A DNA stretch of 19,228 nucleotides, taken from the NCBI GenBank assembly GCA_025455595.1, contig JALOMD010000040.1:1-19228 (forward strand), written 5' to 3'. The translations under genes and the position numbers were made by a program. Under the pieces are notes generated by a model. It saw nothing but the letters and a program-made list of their open reading frames with translations, had not been told where the DNA came from and did no database searches. This document shows, in pieces, positions 11,200 to 18,239 of the stretch (position 1 is its first letter; the number at the start of each line of letters is the position of its first letter). The stretch is from Cytophagales bacterium (GTDB lineage: Bacteria > Bacteroidota > Bacteroidia > Cytophagales > 172606-1).

Positions 11200-13401
11200 T
11201 TACTTTTCGGCCTGCGCTTCGTAGCGGGTACTTTGCAAGTCGTGTTCCAGGTTGGGCAGGATGATTAAGAAAGCCGTCCCCTTGCCCAGTTCGGACTGCA
11301 CGCCGATGGTGCCGCCGATTTTCTCCACTGCTTCCTTCACCAAATACAGGCCCAACCCCGACCCCTTGGTGGTCTCGTTGGCACGGTAAAACATCTCGAA
11401 GATACGCTCCACGTGCTCGGCACCGATGCCCTGCCCGTTGTCGCGGATTTCGATGCGGGCCTGCCTGGCATCGGTTGTGACTGCAATCGTGATTTTGGGT
11501 TTCGCCTTGGCCATGTCGTGGTAGCGGATGGCGTTGGAGAGCAGGTTGCTCAGCACGATGCTGAGCCGACGCTTGTCGCTCACGAAGTCGCCCGGCTGGT
11601 TGACCTGCATCGTTATTTCGATCAGGCTGGCGTTTTCCAAATGGCTGTGGTCGGCTATGATGTCGCTCAAAAGCGTGCGCAATTCAATGGAGGCCAGCAA
11701 CAAATCGGTGCGTTTGTTTTTGGAGTAGTCAATGATGTCCTGTATCAGCGAATCCATGCGGTGCAGGGTTTTCTCCTGCAAATCCATGTAGTGCATGATT
11801 TCCTTCGGGTCTTCCTCGAACCGTGAGATGTCAATCAGCCCCATGACCGAGGCCACCGGCGACCGCAAGTCGTGGCTCACCCGATACACCAAACTGTCCA
11901 GCTCGTTGTTCAAGTGTAGCAATTGTTCGTTTTGCCGGTAGATTTCTTCGCTTTTGGCCTGCATTTCCTCATTCATCAGTTCCAGTTCTTGGTTGGCGTT
12001 CTGCAAGTGGTAAAACGCCATGGAGAACCGCTTGGAAAGCATGATGGCCAGCGAGAAAATCAGCACGAACAGGCCCACGTAAAACAGGTGCATGGTTTGG
12101 ATGACGAACGCCGTGTAGAGGATGTCGTTGACTATGCACAAGCCGAAAACCACGAACCCGACCAAAAAATAGCCGCTGCCCTCTTTCCGGTTCCGACGAG
12201 CCTGCACGTGGGCCGCCACTCCGTAAACGAGGCATGGCAACAGAACAAGTTGGAAAGGCCGCAGCGTGTGCGTGAACGCATACGGCGGCAGCACCAGCAC
12301 CGCCAGCACGAACACCGCCGACACCGCCAGTATCAGACGCAAGGCACGCCACGAGAATTCGTCTGGAAAGAGGTAATGGGAGAACGCCGCAAAAACCGGC
12401 AGCCCAAGATAGAACGACAGGAATTCGGTGTGTACACTGAGCCGCCAGCTCCAGTTTGCCAGCAGGTTGACGATGAGTTCGCCCGTGACCAGCACACGGA
12501 TGGCAATCAGGAAACAAACACCGGCAAAAAGCAATACCGCCTTGGTGTGCCGCATGAAAAAATAAACGCACAGGTGATACAAACCCATGAGAAGCAGGCA
12601 ACCCAGTACAAAAAAGTCGCGGTTGATGTTGCTCATCCATTGGTTGCGGATGGTGTCAGCGGGGCCGAGGGCCAGCGTGTCCCACAAACCGCCTTGGAAA
12701 TAGTGGTAGTTCGAGATATGCACCACCAAGTCCAGTGTGTCGGCTTGCGCCGGCAGCGGCGCGTAGCCGGGTTTGTAGGCTGGGGTCATGGTTTCGGGCG
12801 AAGTGCCCACCTTGCCTTGCCGAACCAACAGTCGCCCGTTCGCATAGACTTCCATCGCGGTGGCAGCAGTCATGTACTTGAGGGCCAGTGGCGGCATGTC
12901 TTTCGGAAGCAGCACCTTGAGCCGGTAGGTGGCGTAGCCTTTGCCCCTTTCGTACCAAGGGCCGGGTACATGGCTGTTCCACACGTCAGGTATGGCGACG
13001 TAAGCAGTAGGCTTGGCTTGTACGGGGAAAATGTCCGGGCGGTGCAGTTGCCGCCAGTAGAAGGCCCACTGGCCGTGCAGCGGCACGTTGCCGTTCTGAA
13101 GCCAGTCCCAGCCCCGCAAGTCCAGAACGCCTTGGGTGGCTGTAAGAGATTGGGCGGCGGAAAGCATGTTTCCGCTTAAGAACAGTAGAAAAACCACTAA
13201 AAACCTACTTCGCCACCGGGCAGTAAAACAGCAGGAGCAATATGAAAAGCAGTTCAGCAGCAAGGTTTTAACAGGAAGTGGGCCGAAAATTCGAGGAGTC
13301 GTTTTCTTTTCAAGAACGGCACACAAGCAAATGGCTGCGCACAGTGGCAGAAGTCTTTTTTCCAACCGACTGCGCGTCAGAACAAGTGTTTGCATAGGCA
13401 A
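11200..13401 (-). CDS. 7TMR-DISM sensor histidine kinase, paralogue 1
   Basis: As drawn it has 733 residues. The N-terminal 60 or so do not match the paralogues and look like upstream sequence, so the true start may be later, for example TTG at 13263 or GTG near 13194, just before the signal helix FLVVFLLFLSG. Then come a jelly-roll ectodomain (about 88-250; GVLDLRGWDW, PLHGQWAFYW, VWNSHVPGPWY, YATYRLKVLLP), seven membrane helices of the 7TMR-DISM type (about 263-458) and a coiled coil (465-505). The HisKA domain has its phospho-acceptor H510 in RVSHDLRSP, and the HATPase domain has LSNLLSNAIRYH (617-628), DNGQGIG (654-660), FEMFYRANE and GSGLGLYLVKE. It should sense an extracellular, perhaps carbohydrate, ligand and autophosphorylate. 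No receiver or response regulator is fused or adjacent. It is nearly identical to paralogue 2 over long stretches. Confidence 0.88.
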   Translation of the reverse strand: MPMQTLVLTRSRLEKRLLPLCAAICLCAVLEKKTTPRIFGPLPVKTLLLNCFSYCSCCFTARWRSRFLVVFLLFLSGNMLSAAQSLTATQGVLDLRGWDWLQNGNVPLHGQWAFYWRQLHRPDIFPVQAKPTAYVAIPDVWNSHVPGPWYERGKGYATYRLKVLLPKDMPPLALKYMTAATAMEVYANGRLLVRQGKVGTSPETMTPAYKPGYAPLPAQADTLDLVVHISNYHYFQGGLWDTLALGPADTIRNQWMSNINRDFFVLGCLLLMGLYHLCVYFFMRHTKAVLLFAGVCFLIAIRVLVTGELIVNLLANWSWRLSVHTEFLSFYLGLPVFAAFSHYLFPDEFSWRALRLILAVSAVFVLAVLVLPPYAFTHTLRPFQLVLLPCLVYGVAAHVQARRNRKEGSGYFLVGFVVFGLCIVNDILYTAFVIQTMHLFYVGLFVLIFSLAIMLSKRFSMAFYHLQNANQELELMNEEMQAKSEEIYRQNEQLLHLNNELDSLVYRVSHDLRSPVASVMGLIDISRFEEDPKEIMHYMDLQEKTLHRMDSLIQDIIDYSKNKRTDLLLASIELRTLLSDIIADHSHLENASLIEITMQVNQPGDFVSDKRRLSIVLSNLLSNAIRYHDMAKAKPKITIAVTTDARQARIEIRDNGQGIGAEHVERIFEMFYRANETTKGSGLGLYLVKEAVEKIGGTIGVQSELGKGTAFLIILPNLEHDLQSTRYEAQAEK

Positions 13402-13483
13402 GTTAGCCTGAACGCCGGGCCGATATTACGGCAAAGTGCCGCAAAAAATCACTATGTAACTTTCCCTGTACAAAGCAACCGCT

Positions 13484-15484
13484 CTACTGTGGTTTCAGAT
13501 TAGGCAGTGTGATGAAAAAGGTGGTTCCCGTTCCGAGCTGCGACTCGACGGAGATGGAGCCGCCCATCTTCTCGACCGCCTCCTTGACCAAGTACAGCCC
13601 CAGCCCGGAGCCTTTTGTCTTTTCGTTGGCTCGGTAGAACATCTCGAACACCCGCCCGACGTGTTCGGGGCCAATGCCCTGCCCGTTGTCGCGGATTTCG
13701 ATGCGGGCCTGCCTGGCATCGGTTGCGACTGAGATTGTGATTTCGGGTCGTGGCTTGGTTGTGTCGTGGTAGCGGATGGCGTTGGAGAGCAGGTTGCTCA
13801 ACACGATGCTGAGCCGACGCTTGTCGCTCACAAAGTCGCCCGGCTGGTTGACCTGCACCGTTTTCTCGATTTTCTCGGCGTTTTCCAAATGGCTGTGGTC
13901 GGCAAACACGTCCTTTACCATGCTCTCGAAATCCACCGGTTGCGGCGACAGGCTGGTACGCTTGTTCCTTGAGTAGCTGATGATGTCCCGGATAAAGGCA
14001 TCCATGCGGTGCAGGGTTTTCTCCTGCAAGTCCATGTATTCCATTATTCGTCCCGAATCCTTTTCCAATCGGGCAATGCCAATCAGCCCCATGACCGAGG
14101 CCACCGGCGACCGCAGATCGTGGCTCACCCGATACACCAAGCTGTCGAGTTCGTTGTTCAGGTTTGTCAGTTGTTCGTTTTGCCGGTGCACTTCTTCGTT
14201 TGCCGACTCCAGTTCTTGGTTGGCGTTTTGCAAGTAGAAAAAGGCCCGCGAAAACCGCTTTGTCAGCATTGCCGCCTGCGACAGGATGAAGAAAAACAGG
14301 CCAACGTAGAACAACTGCACGCTTTCGATGATGAAGGTTGTGTACAGGATGTCGTTGACGATGCATAGGCCCAGCACCAGAAACCCGACCAAAAAGTAGC
14401 CGCCGCCTTCCCGTTTGTTGCGCCAAGCCCGCACATAAACCGACAGCCCGTAGCCCAACGACACGAGCATCAACACTTGGTAAAAAGGCAGCGTGTGCGT
14501 GAACGCGTACGGCGGCAGCACCAGCACCGCCAGCACGAACACCGCCGACACCCCGACCAGCACCCGCAACACACGCCGGGAAAACTCGGCGGGAAAAAGG
14601 TAGAACGAAAACGCCACCAGCGTTGGCACACCGAGGTACAGCGACAAGAACTCGGTATGAACGTTGCACCACCAGTTCCACGGGCTGATGACGTGGATGA
14701 CGAACTCGCCCGTGACCGTGATGCGGACGGCAAGCAGAAAGCAGAATACAGCGAAAAGCATCAGGGCCTTGGCTTGGCGCATGAAAAAGTAGGCGCACAA
14801 GTGGTACAAACCCATGATGACAAAGCAGCCCACCACAAAAAAATCGCGGCTGATGCTGGCGATGCGCTGTTTTTGAATGTGCTCCTCCGGCCCGATGGTG
14901 AAAGTGTCCCACAAGCCGCCCTCGAAATAGTGAAAGTTGGACACGTGCGCCACCAGTTCGAGCGTGTCGCCTTGCAGGGGCAGCGGCACGTATCCCGGCC
15001 GGTAGTCGGGGGTCATGGTTTCGGGCGAGGTTCCCACCTTGCCCTGCCGAACCAGCAAATGCCCGTTCGCATAGACCTCCATCGCGGTGACGGCAAGCGT
15101 GTACTTGAGGGCCAGGCTGGAGTTGTCTTTCGGGAGCAACACCTTGAGCCGGTAGGTGGCGTAGCCTTGGCCTTTCCGGTGCCAAGGGCCGGGCACGTAG
15201 CCGTTCCACGGGTTGGGCACGTCAACGTAAGCGGTGGGCGGGGCCTGCGTCGGAAAAGCAGCCGGACTGAGCAGTTGCTTCCAGTGGAAAGCCCATTGGC
15301 CGTGCAAGGGCACCGGGCCGTCCTGCCGCCAGTGCCAGTTCCGCAAGTCCAGAATCCCTGCCGTGGCGTGCGGCGGGGTTGCGGCCGTAGCGTGTATGCA
15401 AAACAGCAACACCAACAGCAAGCCCAGTCCGCTGTGCCGATAGGCTCGGAAACAAAAAGGCGAAAATGCCAGTCGGCTGTGCAA
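13484..15484 (-). CDS. 7TMR-DISM sensor histidine kinase, paralogue 2
   Basis: A 666-residue protein: signal helix (about 18-35), ectodomain from AGILDLRNWHW (42) with PLHGQWAFHW, VPGPWHRKGQGYATYR and RQGKVGTSPETMTP, seven membrane helices (about 214-411), coiled coil (417-450), H455 in RVSHDLRSP, and a complete ATPase domain with LSNLLSNAIRYH, DNGQGIGPEH, FEMFYRANEKTKGSGLGLYL and a short tail ending ITLPNLKPQ. The kinase half is almost the same as in paralogue 1 at both protein and DNA level, while the membrane and coiled-coil parts differ more, and the MQAKSEE repeat of the coiled coil is absent. The 82-base gap to paralogue 1 holds small GCCG hairpins but no 29-bp palindrome, so these two may be one transcript. 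Confidence 0.9.
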   Translation of the reverse strand: MHSRLAFSPFCFRAYRHSGLGLLLVLLFCIHATAATPPHATAGILDLRNWHWRQDGPVPLHGQWAFHWKQLLSPAAFPTQAPPTAYVDVPNPWNGYVPGPWHRKGQGYATYRLKVLLPKDNSSLALKYTLAVTAMEVYANGHLLVRQGKVGTSPETMTPDYRPGYVPLPLQGDTLELVAHVSNFHYFEGGLWDTFTIGPEEHIQKQRIASISRDFFVVGCFVIMGLYHLCAYFFMRQAKALMLFAVFCFLLAVRITVTGEFVIHVISPWNWWCNVHTEFLSLYLGVPTLVAFSFYLFPAEFSRRVLRVLVGVSAVFVLAVLVLPPYAFTHTLPFYQVLMLVSLGYGLSVYVRAWRNKREGGGYFLVGFLVLGLCIVNDILYTTFIIESVQLFYVGLFFFILSQAAMLTKRFSRAFFYLQNANQELESANEEVHRQNEQLTNLNNELDSLVYRVSHDLRSPVASVMGLIGIARLEKDSGRIMEYMDLQEKTLHRMDAFIRDIISYSRNKRTSLSPQPVDFESMVKDVFADHSHLENAEKIEKTVQVNQPGDFVSDKRRLSIVLSNLLSNAIRYHDTTKPRPEITISVATDARQARIEIRDNGQGIGPEHVGRVFEMFYRANEKTKGSGLGLYLVKEAVEKMGGSISVESQLGTGTTFFITLPNLKPQ

Positions 15485-15633
15485 CGGTAAGAGCAGGGTA
15501 GTCAGTGTTTAATACCAATTTGGAAGTGGGAATGCGGATTTGGGAATACAAAATCTGCTGATAGTCAGATGATTGTATTGTATCGATTTTTTTTTACGCA
15601 CTCAATCTTTTATTTTGGTTTAACCCAATGCGT

Positions 15634-15662
15634 GCGTTTCACGAGTTTTTTGCCTAAAACGC
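15634..15662. repeat. 29-bp palindrome family, copy o
   Basis: Left half GCGTTTCACGA, core GTTTTTT, right half GCCTAAAACGC. It shares the unusual ACGA in its left arm with copy p, 100 bases away, so the two probably arose from one another. Confidence 0.75.
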
Positions 15663-15733
15663 ATACGTCCGAACCTTGATTTTCAATCATGCCCGTCACG
15701 AAAATCACATTGGATTACAGTTCAGGCGAGAAA

Positions 15734-15762
15734 GCGTTTTACGAGTTTTTTGCCCAAAACAT
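15734..15762. repeat. 29-bp palindrome family, copy p
   Basis: Left half GCGTTTTACGA, core GTTTTTT, right half GCCCAAAACAT. It ends four bases from the stop codon of the third kinase. Confidence 0.78.
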
Positions 15763-15765
15763 AAC

Positions 15766-17808
15766 TCATTTGTTAGCCAAATTAGGCAAAGTGATGAAGA
15801 ATGTGGTTCCTTTGCCCAGTTCAGACTGCACGCCGATGGTGCCGCCGAGTTTTTCCACGGCCTCCTTGACGATGTACAGGCCCAGGCCCGATCCTTTGGT
15901 TTTCTCGTTGGCACGGTAAAACATCTCGAAAATCCGCCCGATATGCTCCGCCGGAATGCCCTGCCCGTTGTCTTGTACCGTGATTTCGGCTTTTTGCGCA
16001 TCGGTGCGGATGCGGATGGCAACAAACGGCTGGTCTTGCAACAGGTTGTGGTAGCGGATTGCATTGGAAACCAGATTGTTGAGTATCATGTTGATCCGCT
16101 TGGCATCGGTCAGGAAAACGCCTTGCTGGGTCACCTCCACGTTTGTCTTAATGCGGCCGGCGTTTTCCAGATGGCTGTGGTCTTCAACCACACCGGCCAT
16201 CATCGCTTGGAAATCAACGGGTTCCGGCACCACCTCGGTGCGGTTGTTGCGTGCATAGTCAATGATGTCCTGAATCATCAGATCCATCCGGCGCATGGTT
16301 TTTTCTTGCAAGTTCAGGTAGGCGGCAACCTCGCTCTTCTCCATTTTCATCAGGTCAATCAGGCCCAGCACCGAAGCCACCGGCGACCGCAAATCGTGGC
16401 TGACGCGATAGACCACGCTGTCCAGTTCCGAGTTGAGTTTGGTCAATTGCTCGTTCTGTTTGTGAATGGCGTCGCTCTTGGCTTTCATCTCCTCGTTCAA
16501 GGCCCTCGTCTCTTCGTTCACAATTTCCAGTTCCTGGTTGGCCAAGGCCATTTGCCGGTTGGCGGCCTCCAAGTCCACGAAGGCCATCGAAAACTGCCGC
16601 GACAAGGCAAGTGCCTGCGAAAAAATGAACACAAACAGCCCGAAATAGAAATAATGCCCGGTTTGGATGACAAAGCTGGTGAACAGGATGTCGTTGATGA
16701 CGGCGGCGAACAGGACGAGGAAACCCGCCAGAAAGTAGCCGCTGCCGCTGCGCCGGTTGCGCCAGGCCTTGGCGTATGTCCACAGGCCGTAGCCCAAAGA
16801 CACGATCATGAAAACCTGGAACGGGCGAACTGCGTACGTGAAAACAAGCGGCGGAAAAAACACCACCACCGCCACAAACACGAAGCCGAGGCCGGCCATC
16901 CAGCGGAACACACGCTTGGAAAACTCTTTCGGAAACAGATGGCGCGAAAACGCCGCAAACACCGGGGCCGTCAGGTACAACGCCAGAAACTCGGTGTGGA
17001 CGATGGTGTTCCAAGACCAGTCGACCCACGTTTGGATGGCGTATTCGCCCGTGGCCAGGATGCGCAGTGCTATCAGCAGGCAAAACATCCCGAAAAACAC
17101 GGGCAGCCCACGGCGCAGAAAGAACCAAAGAAACAGGTGATAGAGGCCGATTAACAAAAAACTGCCCGCCAAAAAATAGTCGCGGGTTATTTTGCGCAAG
17201 TGCGTTTGCATCACTTGTTCCTGCGTGCCCAGTTCAATCATGTTCCACAACCCGCCGTTGCGGTAATGGAAATTGGAAACGTGGGCCACAATGTCCAGCG
17301 TGTCGGTGCCCGCCTGCGGCACCCAAGCCAAAAACGGCCGGTAGCCGGGCTGCATGGCGGCGGCGGTAACACCGACACGGCCTTCGCCGCCCACCTTCTG
17401 TCCGTTTACGTACAAATCAAGCGCGGTGGCGGCTGTCAGGACTTTCAGGACAAGCGGCTCTTCTGTGTTTGCAGGCACCAAGACCGTGAGCCGGTAGGTG
17501 GCGTAACCTTGGCCGCGCCGGATTTCCGAACCGGGCACGTAGTCGTTCCATACGCCCGGCACGGCGACGTAGGCCGTGGGCTGAGGTGTGCGGGGGCCTG
17601 CCAGTTGCGTCGGCGTGTAAAACCGCTGCCAGTGAAAGGCCCATTCGCCGTTGAGCGGCACGTTGCCGTCGCGCCGCCAGTCCCATTGCCGCAAGTCCAA
17701 TACGCCCTTGACAGCCCGTGGCGGTTTGTTGGCGGCTTGGCAAGAAATACACACACCCAAGAGAAAGAGGCCGACAAGGGCTGCCGTTCGGGTGACTGAT
17801 TTCATCAT
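15766..17808 (-). CDS. 7TMR-DISM sensor histidine kinase, paralogue 3
   Basis: A 680-residue protein with a signal peptide (about 1-26, cleavage near CQA) and ectodomain from GVLDLRQWDWRRDGNV (35-50), with PLNGEWAFHW and VWNDYVPGSEIRRGQGYATYR. It has seven membrane helices (about 210-405) and a longer coiled coil (412-462) with repeated NEE/LNEEMKAKSD. The kinase core has H471 in RVSHDLRSP, LNNLVSNAIRYH, DNGQGIPAEH, FEMFYRANEKTKGSGLGLYI and a final ITLPNLANK. It has the same architecture as the other two but is clearly more diverged, so it is likely the older split. It appears to be the first gene of the block in transcription order, with a possible promoter 225 bases upstream. No partner regulator is visible. 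Confidence 0.9.
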   Translation of the reverse strand: MMKSVTRTAALVGLFLLGVCISCQAANKPPRAVKGVLDLRQWDWRRDGNVPLNGEWAFHWQRFYTPTQLAGPRTPQPTAYVAVPGVWNDYVPGSEIRRGQGYATYRLTVLVPANTEEPLVLKVLTAATALDLYVNGQKVGGEGRVGVTAAAMQPGYRPFLAWVPQAGTDTLDIVAHVSNFHYRNGGLWNMIELGTQEQVMQTHLRKITRDYFLAGSFLLIGLYHLFLWFFLRRGLPVFFGMFCLLIALRILATGEYAIQTWVDWSWNTIVHTEFLALYLTAPVFAAFSRHLFPKEFSKRVFRWMAGLGFVFVAVVVFFPPLVFTYAVRPFQVFMIVSLGYGLWTYAKAWRNRRSGSGYFLAGFLVLFAAVINDILFTSFVIQTGHYFYFGLFVFIFSQALALSRQFSMAFVDLEAANRQMALANQELEIVNEETRALNEEMKAKSDAIHKQNEQLTKLNSELDSVVYRVSHDLRSPVASVLGLIDLMKMEKSEVAAYLNLQEKTMRRMDLMIQDIIDYARNNRTEVVPEPVDFQAMMAGVVEDHSHLENAGRIKTNVEVTQQGVFLTDAKRINMILNNLVSNAIRYHNLLQDQPFVAIRIRTDAQKAEITVQDNGQGIPAEHIGRIFEMFYRANEKTKGSGLGLYIVKEAVEKLGGTIGVQSELGKGTTFFITLPNLANK

Positions 17809-17898
17809 GTGCGGCTACGGTGTTGCGGATGGTTGGCAACTCGGTGCCCGGATGCCGATTGTCAGAACCAGGCACCGGAAAGTCAGGCAATCTCCCAA

Positions 17899-17953
17899 AG
17901 CGTTTTGGCCGTTCCCGCCGATTGCGGGATTTGACAATTTTTGCCCAAAACGC
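17899..17953. repeat. 29-bp palindrome family, copy q with expanded loop
   Basis: Outer arms AGCGTTTTGG and CCCAAAACGCT are intact but are 55 bases apart end to end instead of 29. The extra sequence in the loop contains its own perfect hairpin, CCCGC/GCGGG around CGATT, and retains the family-like ATTTTTG before the right arm. Confidence 0.7.
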
Positions 17954-18032
17954 TCCAGGAAAGTCTCAATTCGGCCTGTTCTTCAAAGGCACCAGACAGG
18001 CCGTCAGTATTTGGCATCCAGCATCTTGGAGG

Positions 18033-18040
18033 CAAAAGTA
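18033..18040 (-). promoter_or_regulatory. Possible -7 element (TACTTTTG) of the kinase block
   Basis: TACTTTTG on the minus strand matches TAnnTTTG and is followed by CC, as is common at Bacteroidota start sites. The spacing to an upstream TTTTG is only 13 bases, shorter than usual. The leader to 17808 would be about 220 bases and would include palindrome copy q. Confidence 0.4.
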
Positions 18041-18167
18041 CACGAAAACACAACAAAACCCACTCGTTGTCAGGCAAACGCAGTGTTTGGTAGCCCGATT
18101 ACAGCCTGCCGGTTGCGCAAGTATGGTTTTGCTAAATAAAACAGCGGTCTTTTTGACAAGCCTCTGT

Positions 18168-18196
18168 TTGAATTTCTTGGGCAGTTCCTACCTTTG
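18168..18196 (+). promoter_or_regulatory. icd promoter (TTTG ... TACCTTTG)
   Basis: TTTG at 18168-18171, 17 bases, then TACCTTTG at 18189-18196 fit the Bacteroidota -33/-7 consensus. Transcription would start near 18202, leaving a leader of about 38 bases to the ATG at 18240. Confidence 0.7.
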
Positions 18197-18239
18197 CGCC
18201 TTTCGCATTTGTTCACAATCAATTTTGCAGCATCTCGCA

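Larger units (their letters stand above)
17809..18239. other. Gene-free 431-bp divergent intergenic region
   Basis: It lies between the third kinase and icd. The plus-strand frame of icd stays open upstream to 17820, but that stretch has no protein character. The region holds the expanded palindrome copy q (17899-17953), a possible minus-strand promoter (18033-18040) and the icd promoter (18168-18196). Confidence 0.8.

Noticed and set aside
13402..13483. 29-bp palindrome between kinases 1 and 2
   Set aside because: Only short GCCG hairpins (GCCGATATTACGGC, CGGCAAAGTGCCG) are present; no family arms.
11923..17154. Long plus-strand open frames opposite the three kinases (about 337-492 residues)
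   Set aside because: They recur at similar places because the kinases are paralogues, and their His/Gln/Arg-rich translations are typical of antisense reading of G/C-rich coding DNA.
387..17953. Palindromes as a CRISPR array
   Set aside because: Spacing is hundreds to thousands of bases, copies vary in sequence, and no cas genes are present.
387..17953. Palindromes as ordinary intrinsic terminators
   Set aside because: No consistent T tract follows the stem and many copies lie just upstream of start codons or in predicted leaders; termination may be one effect but does not explain the distribution.
17820..18239. Upstream extension of the icd frame
   Set aside because: It contains a palindrome copy and the promoter and has no similarity to the family; ATG at 18240 gives the normal N-terminus.
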